Source: Candidatus Methylomirabilis sp.
GTDB taxonomy: Bacteria; DYJV01
Reading direction: 5' to 3'
Assembly: GCA_020722945.1 (NCBI GenBank)
Contig: DYJV01000094.1
Location: forward strand, 1 to 6,730
Length of the DNA: 6,730 nt
Shown: one piece after another, positions 1 to 6,255 of the stretch
Numbering within the stretch: position 1 is the first letter of the stretch
How the letters are laid out: each line of letters opens with the position of its first letter
The notes under the pieces: generated by a model
What the model was told of the DNA's origin: nothing
The model's input: only the letters and a program-made list of their open reading frames with translations
The model's database searches: none
Made by a program: the position numbers and the translations under genes

Positions 1-4
1 GGTG

Positions 5-46
5 CCACCCCTCCATAGAGGGGAATTAACCGCCCTGACGGGGTGG
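5..46. repeat. Hairpin-forming intergenic repeat, copy 1
   Basis: Outer arms CCACCCC (5-11) and GGGGTGG (40-46) are perfect inverted repeats. Inside lies a second hairpin, CCCCTC (8-13) with GAGGGG (18-23), so two alternative folds are possible. The segment CCACCCCT...AGAGGGGAATTA recurs at 242-266 and, degenerate, at 62-80. It is much more GC-rich than its surroundings. No reading frame or family evidence supports a gene. I infer a dispersed noncoding repeat of the kind often found many times in such genomes; copy number cannot be seen here. Confidence 0.6.
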
Positions 47-61
47 TCAATTATCTATTAT

Positions 62-80
62 CCTTGAGTAGAGGAGAATT
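62..80. repeat. Degenerate hairpin repeat, copy 2
   Basis: CCTTGAGTAGAGGAGAATT here matches CCTTGAGCAGAGGGGAATT in copy 3 except for two bases. The hairpin arms are partly decayed. It appears to be a third, eroded member of the same repeat family as 5-46 and 242-266. Confidence 0.45.
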
Positions 81-123
81 GAAAATAGTTGTTAGTTGAT
101 AGTTTTTAGTGTTTAGGAAAGAA

Positions 124-156
124 AAAAAAATAAAAGCAGAGAGGTTTTATTTTTTT
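124..156. terminator. A/T-only hairpin, possible bidirectional terminator
   Basis: Seven A, T, four A (124-135) is perfectly inverted by four T, A, seven T (145-156), giving a 12-bp stem around a 9-nt loop (136-144). A-tract before and T-tract after the loop on both strands resembles a bidirectional terminator without a GC core. It could end a rightward gene lying left of the window; the operon in this window already has a stronger terminator at 355-381. A/T-only stems are weak, so the function is uncertain. Confidence 0.35.
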
Positions 157-185
157 CTTGGATATTGTAGTTTTTTAAAAAAATC

Positions 186-224
186 ATTCACAATTCATCA
201 TTCAAAATTCAAAATTAATAATTC
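186..224. repeat. ATTCA-rich intergenic filler
   Basis: A run of short ATTCA/AATTC units with irregular 1-4 nt spacers. The same style recurs at 312-340, 6623-6649 and 6684-6725. The spacing is too irregular for a CRISPR and no frame looks coding. It is probably degenerate dispersed repeat material. Confidence 0.45.
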
Positions 225-241
225 CCCCGTTGCTTCTCTGT

Positions 242-266
242 CCACCCCTTGAGCAGAGGGGAATTA
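242..266. repeat. Hairpin-forming intergenic repeat, copy 3
   Basis: CCACCCCT, a five-base spacer, then AGAGGGGAATTA, matching copy 1 apart from the spacer. CCCCT can pair with AGGGG to form a short GC-rich hairpin. Together with 5-46 and 62-80 it shows a repeat cluster in the gene-free stretch 1-412. Confidence 0.55.
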
Positions 267-296
267 GAGTAGGATGATGGCTAAAGTAAAAAAATA

Positions 297-339
297 GTGG
301 GTAATTGCTATTCCAATTCACAATTTTCAATTTTTAATT
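297..339. repeat. Left copy of flank repeat shared with right end
   Basis: Reads GTGGG, an ATT-rich spacer with CTATT, CAATTCA, then TCAATTTTTAATT (327-339). The same ordered blocks occur in the same orientation at 6592-6648, where the last 13 bases are identical. The two copies therefore bracket the whole gene block as imperfect direct repeats. Confidence 0.4.
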
Positions 340-354
340 ATCAGTAAAAATGAA

Positions 355-381
355 AAAGGGGATGTTACAAGTATCCCCTTT
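355..381 (-). terminator. Rho-independent terminator of the methylmalonyl-CoA operon
   Basis: AAAGGGGAT (355-363) and ATCCCCTTT (373-381) form a perfect 9-bp stem with a 9-nt loop. Read on the minus strand, the stem is followed by TTTTTCATTTTT, the classic U-tract. It lies about 30 nt downstream of the epimerase stop codon and ends the leftward operon. Confidence 0.88.
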
Positions 382-412
382 AAAAATTATAAAATTATTT
401 TTAAAAAAAAGT

Positions 413-814
413 TTATCCGTGTTGACAAATTTCTGTAAGAACTCCGTTGGACGATTTTGGATGAACAAATGCCACCAATGTCCCATGTGCACCCGGCCTT
501 GGAGTTTCATCAATCATAGCAACACCTTTATCTTTGAGATTTTTTAGAGTTGAAACAATATCTTCAACTTCGTAACATATATGATGTATCCCCTCTTTGT
601 TTTTCTCAAGATATTTTGCAATTGGTGAATCTGGAGATGTTGCCTGAACGAGCTCGATGTTGGTTTCACCTATTTTAAAGAAAGCAACTTTTACCTTTTG
701 TGATGCTACTTCATCTGTCCCTTTAAACTCAAATCCAAGCTGATCTTTATAAAATTTCATAGATTCATCAAGGTTTTTGACAGCCAAACCTATGTGGTTT
801 ATCTTTTTATACAT
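413..814 (-). CDS. mce: Methylmalonyl-CoA epimerase
   Basis: Interconverts (S)- and (R)-methylmalonyl-CoA in the cytosol, linking the carboxyltransferase product to the mutase substrate. The 133-residue length and two-repeat VOC (glyoxalase-like) fold are typical. The metal ligands can be placed by motif: H7 in NHIGLAV, E54 in NIELVQ (where the propionibacterial enzyme has Gln), H78 in GIHHICYEV and E128 in LTEIC. The ATG follows a strong AGGAGGAG ribosome site (817-825). It is the last gene of the operon, 18 nt after the B12-binding mutase chain, and is followed by the terminator at 355-381. Other VOC enzymes share the fold, but the GIHHIC and HPKSSNGVLTE motifs and the mutase neighbours make the assignment strong. 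Confidence 0.95.
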   Translation of the reverse strand: MYKKINHIGLAVKNLDESMKFYKDQLGFEFKGTDEVASQKVKVAFFKIGETNIELVQATSPDSPIAKYLEKNKEGIHHICYEVEDIVSTLKNLKDKGVAMIDETPRPGAHGTLVAFVHPKSSNGVLTEICQHG

Positions 815-832
815 TTGCTCCTCCTATAAAAA

Positions 833-1228
833 TTATTGTTTAATATTTTGAAGTATAAAATCTATAGTGTCTTTTGTATCTGTCCCTGGTAGAAAAACTT
901 TTTTTATTCCATTTTCTGTGAGAAACGGGATGTCATCCTCAGGGATTATCCCACCGCCAAAGACAAGTATATCAGTGCCCCCGATACTATTTAGCTGTTT
1001 AACTACTTCAGGGAATAATTTGTTGTGTGCACCTGACAGACAACTTAACCCAACAGCATCAACATCTTCTTGTATTGCAGTCATGGCAATCTGTTTTGGT
1101 GTCTGTCTTATCCCTGTGTATATAACTTCAAAGCCTGCATCTCTTAATGCTCTTGCTACGACTTTTGCCCCTCTGTCGTGACCGTCAAGACCCGGTTTGG
1201 CAATTAATACTCTTATTTTTTTACTCAT
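833..1228 (-). CDS. mcmA2: Methylmalonyl-CoA mutase, B12-binding (small) chain
   Basis: Carries adenosylcobalamin for the mutase chain encoded just upstream. The 131 residues make up one Rossmann-like B12-binding domain. The base-off, His-on motif DxHxxG is present as D15-G-H17-D-R-G20, with H17 the expected lower cobalt ligand. The SCLSGAH segment and the [10 protein letters not shown] segment supply the usual contacts to the nucleotide tail. In many bacteria this domain is fused to the C-terminus of the mutase; here it is a separate gene, as in archaeal and some bacterial two-chain enzymes. It starts 12 nt after the mutase stop, behind a GGGGTGG ribosome site. The gene name follows the two-chain naming and is a convention. 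Isobutyryl-CoA mutase small chains look similar; the partner's specificity residues favour methylmalonyl-CoA. Confidence 0.95.
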   Translation of the reverse strand: MSKKIRVLIAKPGLDGHDRGAKVVARALRDAGFEVIYTGIRQTPKQIAMTAIQEDVDAVGLSCLSGAHNKLFPEVVKQLNSIGGTDILVFGGGIIPEDDIPFLTENGIKKVFLPGTDTKDTIDFILQNIKQ

Positions 1229-1240
1229 TTTCCACCCCTT

Positions 1241-2902
1241 TTAAAGAATTGTGCTTGATTGATACTCTCCATAAACATTTCTGAGAGTGTCAGTAATTTC
1301 TTGTAGTGAAGCGTATGTTTTTACTGCTTCTAATATGAATGGAACTACATTTCTATTTTCTGAAGCGGCAGTTTTAAGATTTGCAAGTGTTTTTTGAACT
1401 TGGGAGTTGTCCCTTGTAGCTTTTACATTTTTTAGTTTGTCTACTTGGAATTTTTCGACTGATTCATCAATCCTTAAAAGATCTCTTTTCCCAGTTTCTT
1501 TTATTTGAAATTTGTTAACCCCAACAACTATCTGATCTTTTTTTTCAACTGACTGCTGATACTGGTAAGCACTATTGCTTATCTCTTGATGAACAAATCC
1601 TGTTTCAATTGCTTTGATCATTCCACCCATACTGTCAATCTTGTTGATATAGTCAGTTGCCTTTGCTTCTATCTGATCAGTAAGATTTTCAAGCATATAT
1701 GCACCAGCAAATGGATCAACTGTATCAGCTACGCCACTTTCGTATGCAATAACTTGCTGTGTCCTCAAAGCTATCCTCACAGAATCTTCTGTTGGGAGAG
1801 CAAGTGCTTCATCTCTTGAATTGGTGTGGAGAGAGTTTGTCCCGCCTAATACAGCAGCGAGTGCTTGAAGTGTAACCCTAATAACATTATTATCAGGTTG
1901 CTGTGCGGTGAGTGTAGAGCCTGCTGTCTGTGTGTGGAATCGGAGCATCATAGATTTGGGCTCTTTTGCTTTGAATCTGTTTCTCATGATTTTTGCCCAA
2001 AGTCTTCTTGCTGCTCTGTATTTTGCAATCTCTTCTATAAGGTTGTTGTGAGCATTAAAGAAGAATGAAAGTCTTGGTGCAAATGAATCGACTTCAAGTC
2101 CACTTTTGATTGCAGCATCAACGTATGCTATCCCATCTGCAAGTGTAAATGCAACTTCTTGAACTGCACTTGAACCTGCTTCTCTGATATGATATCCACT
2201 TATGCTGATAGTGTTCCATTTTGGGAGTTTATCTTTGCAATACTCAAATATATCTGTGATTATCTTCATAGATTCTTTTGGTGGGAAAATATAAGTCCCC
2301 CTTGCAAAATACTCTTTGAGAACATCATTCTGGATGGTGCCATTTAATTTGTCGCTTGATACCCCTTGCTTCTCTGCAACACCGATGTACATACTTAGAA
2401 GAATGGCTGCTGGAGAGTTTATAGTCATTGATGTGCTTACTTTTTCAAGATTTATTCCATCAAATAAAATTTCCATATCTTTTAGAGTGTCTATTGCAAC
2501 TCCAACTTTTCCAACTTCTCCTGATGATATTTCGTTGTCTGAATCGTAACCTATCTGTGTTGGGAGATCAAAAGCAACACTAAGCCCAGTCTGCCCTTGC
2601 TCGAGGAGATATTTATACCTTTTGTTGGTCTCCTCAGCACTTCCAAAACCTGCATATTGCCGCATAGTCCAGAATTTCCCTCTATACATATTTGGCTGCA
2701 CACCTCTTGTAAATGGATAAATCCCTGGAAACCCTATCTCTTCAGTATATTTTGTGTCTGCTGCTGAATCTTCAGGAGTATATAGTGTTTTGAATTCGAT
2801 ATCTGATGTAGTAAGGAATTTCTCCTTCCTCTCAGGGAATTTAGAGTTGGTTTTGGCTACCATATCCTCCCATTTTTTTTTGTTTTCATTGTAAGTACTC
2901 AT
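1241..2902 (-). CDS. mcmA1: Methylmalonyl-CoA mutase, catalytic (large) chain
   Basis: Rearranges (R)-methylmalonyl-CoA to succinyl-CoA, reversibly, by an adenosylcobalamin radical mechanism. The 553 residues correspond to the substrate-binding TIM barrel alone, the B12 domain being the next gene. Landmarks in order: RGVQPNMY (66-73), RQYAGFG (81-87), [18 protein letters not shown] (106-123), [12 protein letters not shown] (187-198), GYHIREAG (236-243, H238 being the active-site His), [15 protein letters not shown] (321-335) and [19 protein letters not shown] (353-371). Y83 and R201 align with the Tyr/Arg pair of propionibacterial methylmalonyl-CoA mutase; isobutyryl-CoA mutases have Phe/Gln there, so methylmalonyl-CoA specificity is likely. 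The start overlaps the end of the small membrane-protein gene by 17 nt, and a GAGGGG ribosome site lies inside that gene. Codons 7-10 include a run of nine A. No MeaB-type chaperone gene is in the window. Confidence 0.97.
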   Translation of the reverse strand: MSTYNENKKKWEDMVAKTNSKFPERKEKFLTTSDIEFKTLYTPEDSAADTKYTEEIGFPGIYPFTRGVQPNMYRGKFWTMRQYAGFGSAEETNKRYKYLLEQGQTGLSVAFDLPTQIGYDSDNEISSGEVGKVGVAIDTLKDMEILFDGINLEKVSTSMTINSPAAILLSMYIGVAEKQGVSSDKLNGTIQNDVLKEYFARGTYIFPPKESMKIITDIFEYCKDKLPKWNTISISGYHIREAGSSAVQEVAFTLADGIAYVDAAIKSGLEVDSFAPRLSFFFNAHNNLIEEIAKYRAARRLWAKIMRNRFKAKEPKSMMLRFHTQTAGSTLTAQQPDNNVIRVTLQALAAVLGGTNSLHTNSRDEALALPTEDSVRIALRTQQVIAYESGVADTVDPFAGAYMLENLTDQIEAKATDYINKIDSMGGMIKAIETGFVHQEISNSAYQYQQSVEKKDQIVVGVNKFQIKETGKRDLLRIDESVEKFQVDKLKNVKATRDNSQVQKTLANLKTAASENRNVVPFILEAVKTYASLQEITDTLRNVYGEYQSSTIL

Positions 2903-3023
2903 TTTTTACCCCTCTTTTATTTTTTTCAAATCTGCTTTTTACTTTTTTGAAAATAAAAGCATACAAAAAATAAGATATAACAAGCCCTGTTGTAAATCCT
3001 AATATCAGAAAGAGAAATTTCAT
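2886..3023 (-). CDS. Small single-pass membrane protein in the operon
   Basis: A 45-residue protein, not of a family I recognise. It begins [19 protein letters not shown] and its residues 3-25 form one hydrophobic membrane span, followed by a strongly basic tail starting [12 protein letters not shown] and ending NEYLQ. By the positive-inside rule the tail faces the cytoplasm. The ATG is only 3 nt after the carboxyltransferase stop and its last 17 nt overlap the mutase start, so it is most likely translated by coupling; no strong ribosome site precedes it. The position suggests a membrane anchor or accessory subunit for the carboxyltransferase. Sodium-pumping decarboxylases do have short one-span subunits (OadG or MmdD/MmdE types), but I see no sequence match to them. 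It could also be a chance ORF, though the exact fit between genes and the clean span argue against that. Confidence 0.7.
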   Translation of the reverse strand: MKFLFLILGFTTGLVISYFLYAFIFKKVKSRFEKNKRGVKNEYLQ

Positions 3024-3026
3024 ATT

Positions 3027-4580
3027 TTATAGTGGGATGTTTCCATGTTTTTTCCATGGATTTTGGTCTTCTTTGTTTTCTAATGTTTCGAAAGCTTTAA
3101 TTAATATTTTTCTGGTCTCTTCTGGTTTGATAACGGCATCTATATAACCAAGATTTGCACCTTTGTAAGGATTTGCAAATTTGTCCCTATATTCGTTTAC
3201 AAGCTTCTGTCTTGTTTCTGCTGGGTTGTCTGATTTGTCGAGCTCTTTCCTGAAAACTATATTTATTGCTCCATCAGGTCCCATTACTGATATTTCAGCA
3301 GTAGGGTATGCAAATACATAATCTCCCCTCAAATGTCTTGGGTTCATTGCACAGTATGCTCCGCCGTAAGCTTTACGAGTTATGACTGTGATTTTAGGAA
3401 CAGTAGCTTCTGCAAAAGCGTAAATTATCTTTGCCCCGTGTCTGATAATTCCGCCATACTCCTGATTTGTCCCTGGCAGATAACCGGGAACATCTTCAAG
3501 AACAAGTAGAGGGATATTAAAGCAGTCGCATGTTCTTACAAACCTTGCACATTTGTCTGAAGAGTTGATATCAAGACAACCTGCAAGCCATGCTGGTTGA
3601 TTGGCAATTATACCTACTGTTTTCCCATTGAGCCTTATAAATCCAACTACCATATTCATTGCAAATTTAGGTTGAATTTCAAAAAATTTACCATTGTCTG
3701 CGAGAAGTTTTATTATTTTTTTGATGTCGTAAGGAGTTTTTGGATTTGTAGGAACAATATTGTTTAATTCAGGGATAATTTTGTCAGGATTCTCATTGCA
3801 TATATCATAAGGTGCAAATTCTTTATTGTTTTGAGGAAGGTAACTGAGAAGCTCTTTGACTGCATTGATGGTTTCGGTGTCATTTTTGCAAGCTAAGTGG
3901 ACATTCCCTGATCTTGTCATGTGAGTGTTAGCACCGCCGAGAGTCTCATGATCAACATCTTCACTTGTAACAGACTTTATTACCTGAGGTCCTGTAATAT
4001 ACATATAGCTTGTCTTTTCTGTCATAAGGATAAAATCCATTATTGCGGGTGAGTATACTGCTCCACCAGCACATGGACCAAAGATAGCAGATATCTGAGG
4101 GATAACTCCTGAATAAATTGTATTTCTCAAAAATATCTCTGAATAACCTGCCAATGCTGTGATACCCTCTTGGATCCTTGCTCCACCTGAATCGTTGAGC
4201 CCTACGATAGGAGCACCATTTTTGGCAGCCATATCCATAATTTTACATATTTTCTCAGCATGAGTAAGACTTAATGAGCCTCCGATAGATGTAAAGTCTT
4301 GGGCAAATGCGTAAACGACTCTTCCATTTACTTTTCCAAAACCAGTAACTACACCATCACCAAGTATTTTGGTTTTGTCCATTCCAAAATCGTTGCAACG
4401 ATGGACAACAAATTTACCTATCTCTTCAAATGTCCCCTCATCAAAAAAAGCTGCAAGTCTCTCTCTTGCTGTCATCTTTCCTGATGCTTTGTGCTTTTCA
4501 AGCTTGTCTTTTCCACCACCTGCTTCAGCTTCAGCGTTAAGCTGGTCTAACTTTAAAAATAATTCATTACCATTACTCAT
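3027..4580 (-). CDS. pccB: Biotin-dependent acyl-CoA carboxyltransferase (PccB/MmdA type)
   Basis: Transfers CO2 between carboxybiotin and propionyl-CoA/methylmalonyl-CoA. The 517 residues match the family's usual length and carry both crotonase-like halves. The N-terminal half has SGGARIQEG (131-139) and FGPCAGGAVYSPA (167-179). The C-terminal half has EDVPGYLPGTNQEYGGIIRHGAK (362-384) and RKAYGGAY (402-409). Glycine-rich turns in these motifs form the two oxyanion holes. The C-terminus, KKHGNIPL, is the usual family ending. It is the first gene of the operon, with an excellent AGGAGGT ribosome site. Sequence alone does not separate the propionyl-CoA carboxylase beta chain from the alpha chain of sodium-pumping methylmalonyl-CoA decarboxylase (MmdA). 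The biotin carboxylase, biotin carrier and decarboxylase beta chain that would decide are absent here, so the symbol is provisional. Confidence 0.93.
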   Translation of the reverse strand: MSNGNELFLKLDQLNAEAEAGGGKDKLEKHKASGKMTARERLAAFFDEGTFEEIGKFVVHRCNDFGMDKTKILGDGVVTGFGKVNGRVVYAFAQDFTSIGGSLSLTHAEKICKIMDMAAKNGAPIVGLNDSGGARIQEGITALAGYSEIFLRNTIYSGVIPQISAIFGPCAGGAVYSPAIMDFILMTEKTSYMYITGPQVIKSVTSEDVDHETLGGANTHMTRSGNVHLACKNDTETINAVKELLSYLPQNNKEFAPYDICNENPDKIIPELNNIVPTNPKTPYDIKKIIKLLADNGKFFEIQPKFAMNMVVGFIRLNGKTVGIIANQPAWLAGCLDINSSDKCARFVRTCDCFNIPLLVLEDVPGYLPGTNQEYGGIIRHGAKIIYAFAEATVPKITVITRKAYGGAYCAMNPRHLRGDYVFAYPTAEISVMGPDGAINIVFRKELDKSDNPAETRQKLVNEYRDKFANPYKGANLGYIDAVIKPEETRKILIKAFETLENKEDQNPWKKHGNIPL

Positions 4581-4584
4581 AAAT

Positions 4585-4592
4585 ACCTCCTT
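4585..4592 (-). promoter_or_regulatory. Ribosome binding site of the carboxyltransferase gene
   Basis: On the minus strand AAGGAGGT lies 4 nt before the ATG at 4580. It is close to the full anti-Shine-Dalgarno complement, stronger than the sites inside the operon, and supports this start. Confidence 0.85.
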
Positions 4593-4622
4593 TTATTTAA
4601 ATTAAAAAATTTTATAAAAAGT

Positions 4623-4634
4623 ATTGTATACAAT
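4623..4634. promoter_or_regulatory. Perfect palindrome, candidate operator of the operon
   Basis: ATTGTATACAAT is a perfect 12-bp palindrome, 43-54 nt upstream of the carboxyltransferase ATG. This is where the operon promoter should be; TATACAAT on the minus strand could itself serve as a -10, but I find no convincing -35. The TnGT-AT-ACnA pattern fits the general consensus for FadR-type GntR regulators, which often control organic-acid genes. The regulator class is inference. Confidence 0.4.
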
Positions 4635-4712
4635 TCCCTAACCTATTTTCCCCAAAACTTCAATAATTTATTTTTATTAATACCACTCATTTAAAACAGT
4701 TTTATGAAAATT

Positions 4713-4741
4713 TTGCATTTTCAATATCTTTTTGATATAAA
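4713..4741 (+). promoter_or_regulatory. Sigma-70-type promoter for the radical SAM gene
   Basis: TTGCAT (4713-4718), a 17-nt spacer and TATAAA (4736-4741) give a good -35/-10 pair at ideal spacing. Transcription would start near 4748, leaving a leader of about 115 nt before the ATG at 4863. AT-rich DNA yields such matches by chance, but position and spacing are both right. Confidence 0.6.
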
Positions 4742-4745
4742 TATC
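4724..4745. promoter_or_regulatory. ATATC/GATAT half-site cluster over the promoter
   Basis: ATATC (4724-4728), GATAT (4734-4738) and ATATC (4741-4745) make two overlapping dyads, one across the spacer and one on the -10. They could bind a repressor. AT-rich composition makes chance occurrence quite possible. Confidence 0.2.
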
Positions 4746-4780
4746 TCTGTTAATCTGGAAGGAAAAAAGGTTTTATGAAG

Positions 4781-4814
4781 TTTATCAACTTTTTTTGTAA
4801 GGATAGTTGATAAA
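4781..4814 (+). promoter_or_regulatory. Inverted repeat in the leader of the radical SAM gene
   Basis: TTTATCAACT (4781-4790) is perfectly inverted by AGTTGATAAA (4805-4814) around a 14-nt loop containing seven T. It lies between the predicted transcription start and the ribosome site. It may be an RNA hairpin in the leader or a DNA operator with half-sites about two helical turns apart. The U-run is in the loop, not after the stem, so it is not a normal terminator. Confidence 0.4.
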
Positions 4815-4853
4815 GTTTAAAGAAGTTATATTTTGCTCTATATAAATCTTTTT

Positions 4854-4859
4854 AAGGAG
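4854..4859 (+). promoter_or_regulatory. Ribosome binding site fixing the radical SAM start
   Basis: AAGGAG sits 3 nt before the ATG at 4863, slightly close but the only good site nearby. It favours this ATG over an in-frame TTG at 4833, which would add ten residues that are not part of the B12-domain fold. Confidence 0.65.
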
Positions 4860-4862
4860 TTT

Positions 4863-6140
4863 ATGGTAAAAGCTATTGTCATTGTCCCCCCTGTTAGAGA
4901 TTTCTACTTCACTTTTCATAGAGGTTCTTTTATTGGTGCCCAAATTGTAAATAAAGTTCTGCAAAAGATAGGTATTGAATCAGAGATTATTATTTTTCCA
5001 ATGTTAAAAGGGAAGGGGGATAAAATTCCTCTTCCTAATGATTTGGAGTATCTCAGAAGATACATAATTCCTGATAGCCCTCATTTTTTTAAAAACTATT
5101 ACAGATTTGGTAACGATTTTGATTTTTGTGCAAAGTTGATTTCAAGCAGAAAGCCTGAGATTGTTTTTTTATCCTGCTTTGCTTTTGGTTATGCCCTTGA
5201 CAGCATTGAGCTTGCAAAATCAATAAGGAGTAAATCAAAAAAAATCGTGATCTGTGTGGGTGGTTCGGGGGTAACTGTTTATCCTGAATACTTTTTAAAT
5301 AGTGGGGTTTTTGACCATGTGATATCGGGTAATGCTGAAGAGAGTATTCCAAAAATGTTTAAACTAACTTATCAAAACAACTTTGAATTTCTCTTTTCAC
5401 ATACAAAAAAAATTAAAAATAGTTATTTTTACTCAACAGTATTGACAAGAGGTTGTCCAAAGTGTTGTGATTTTTGTTCAAATCACATTACCCAAGGAAG
5501 AAAACTGCGAATAGCAAATATTGATAATGTCCTTGAAGAATTTGAAAAATTGCCAAAAGATGAGTCGATTCATCTCAATTTTGAGGATGACAATGTTCTT
5601 TTTAAAAAAACATTTTTTTTTGAATTACTTTTGCATATGAAAAAGAGTAGGGTGCAAATCACATTCTCCTGTGAGAACGGTATAGATTTTATGTTTCTTG
5701 ACAAAAAAGATATAGATTTTCTTGTTAATATAGGTTTTACTCAGTTTAATTTCTCAATGGTATCAAATAGTAGTGATATTTTAAAAAATAACCATAGAGA
5801 ACAAGATTTTTCACAACTTGAGCAGTTAATTTTTTATATAAAAGAGAAATTTAATAAGCCCATATTTCTATATATTATTGCAGGTTTAAAAGGGGATACC
5901 TTTGAAAATCTTAAAAATCTTTTACACTTTCTTTACAAACTCCCTGTTATTATAGGTATCTCTCCATTTTATCCTGTTCCTGGGATAAAAGGTTACGAGG
6001 ATAGATCTTTTTTTGATAATCACTCTCCAATTTTGACATTGGGTAGTTCATTTTTCCCTTGGAATAACTCTTTATCAACGGATGAGCTTATATCACTATT
6101 TAAAATTACAAGGGATCTGAACCTATCAAAGTTAAGATAG
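4863..6140 (+). CDS. Radical SAM protein with N-terminal B12-binding-like domain
   Basis: A 425-residue cytosolic protein of unknown substrate. Residues 1-170 resemble the cobalamin-binding domain of B12-dependent radical SAM enzymes: an opening VKAIVIVPPVRD strand and loop, GAQIVNKVLQKIGIESEIIIF, KPEIVFLSCFAF (98-109), VICVGGSGVTVYPEYFL (129-145) and the DHVISGNAEESIP segment (151-163). No DxHxxG is present, as is usual in this class. Residues 195-205 hold the 4Fe-4S motif CxxxCxxC as C198, C202 and C205, with an additional C201 between. The TIM-barrel part continues with NFEDDNVLF (239-247), SCENGI (269-274) and IIAGLKGDTFENL (338-350). Such proteins act as methyltransferases, ring-forming or other radical enzymes; nothing here names the reaction. 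It is transcribed away from the methylmalonyl-CoA operon with its own promoter and has no partner gene in view. Its codons look even more AT-rich than the operon's, and it contains A7 and T9 runs at 5604-5621. Confidence 0.85.
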   Translation: MVKAIVIVPPVRDFYFTFHRGSFIGAQIVNKVLQKIGIESEIIIFPMLKGKGDKIPLPNDLEYLRRYIIPDSPHFFKNYYRFGNDFDFCAKLISSRKPEIVFLSCFAFGYALDSIELAKSIRSKSKKIVICVGGSGVTVYPEYFLNSGVFDHVISGNAEESIPKMFKLTYQNNFEFLFSHTKKIKNSYFYSTVLTRGCPKCCDFCSNHITQGRKLRIANIDNVLEEFEKLPKDESIHLNFEDDNVLFKKTFFFELLLHMKKSRVQITFSCENGIDFMFLDKKDIDFLVNIGFTQFNFSMVSNSSDILKNNHREQDFSQLEQLIFYIKEKFNKPIFLYIIAGLKGDTFENLKNLLHFLYKLPVIIGISPFYPVPGIKGYEDRSFFDNHSPILTLGSSFFPWNNSLSTDELISLFKITRDLNLSKLR

Positions 6141-6188
6141 ATAAGAAAAGCAGACAGAAAAGTGTAAGGCGGAAGGAAAGATAAAAAG

Positions 6189-6214
6189 AAAATAAAAAAA
6201 GGGACTTTATTTTT
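6189..6214 (+). terminator. Weak A/T hairpin downstream of the radical SAM gene
   Basis: AAAATAAA (6189-6196) pairs with TTTATTTT (6206-6213) around a 9-nt loop holding GGGAC, and T-rich sequence follows. It lies about 50 nt after the stop and resembles the A/T-only hairpin at 124-156. It may end the radical SAM transcript, but the stem has no GC pairs. Confidence 0.35.
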
Positions 6215-6255
6215 GTTAATTTTGAATTTCCCACCACTGACTGCTTGTTAATCTC

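Noticed and set aside
186-340. A CRISPR array made of the ATTCA-type repeats
   Set aside because: Units are very short, spacing is irregular, and there are no unique spacers of constant length or cas genes.
350-547. A 65-codon plus-strand frame starting near the terminator
   Set aside because: It runs through the terminator hairpin and the antisense of the epimerase gene, has no ribosome site and no family resemblance.
867-1181. A 104-codon plus-strand frame
   Set aside because: It is antisense to the B12-binding chain, whose family identity is certain.
2886-3023. Firm naming of the small protein as an OadG/MmdD gamma or delta subunit
   Set aside because: Only the single span and genomic position agree; no diagnostic residues match and no decarboxylase beta chain is nearby.
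4369-4605. Plus-strand frames over the start of the carboxyltransferase gene
   Set aside because: They are antisense shadows of a conserved coding region and lack ribosome sites.
4833-4862. A TTG start giving a ten-residue longer radical SAM protein
   Set aside because: The ATG at 4863 has AAGGAG just before it and begins directly at the first strand of the B12-like domain; the extra residues look like leader sequence.
4581-4862. A cobalamin riboswitch before the B12-dependent operon
   Set aside because: No B12-box-like or other conserved GC-rich riboswitch core is visible on either strand of the intergenic region.
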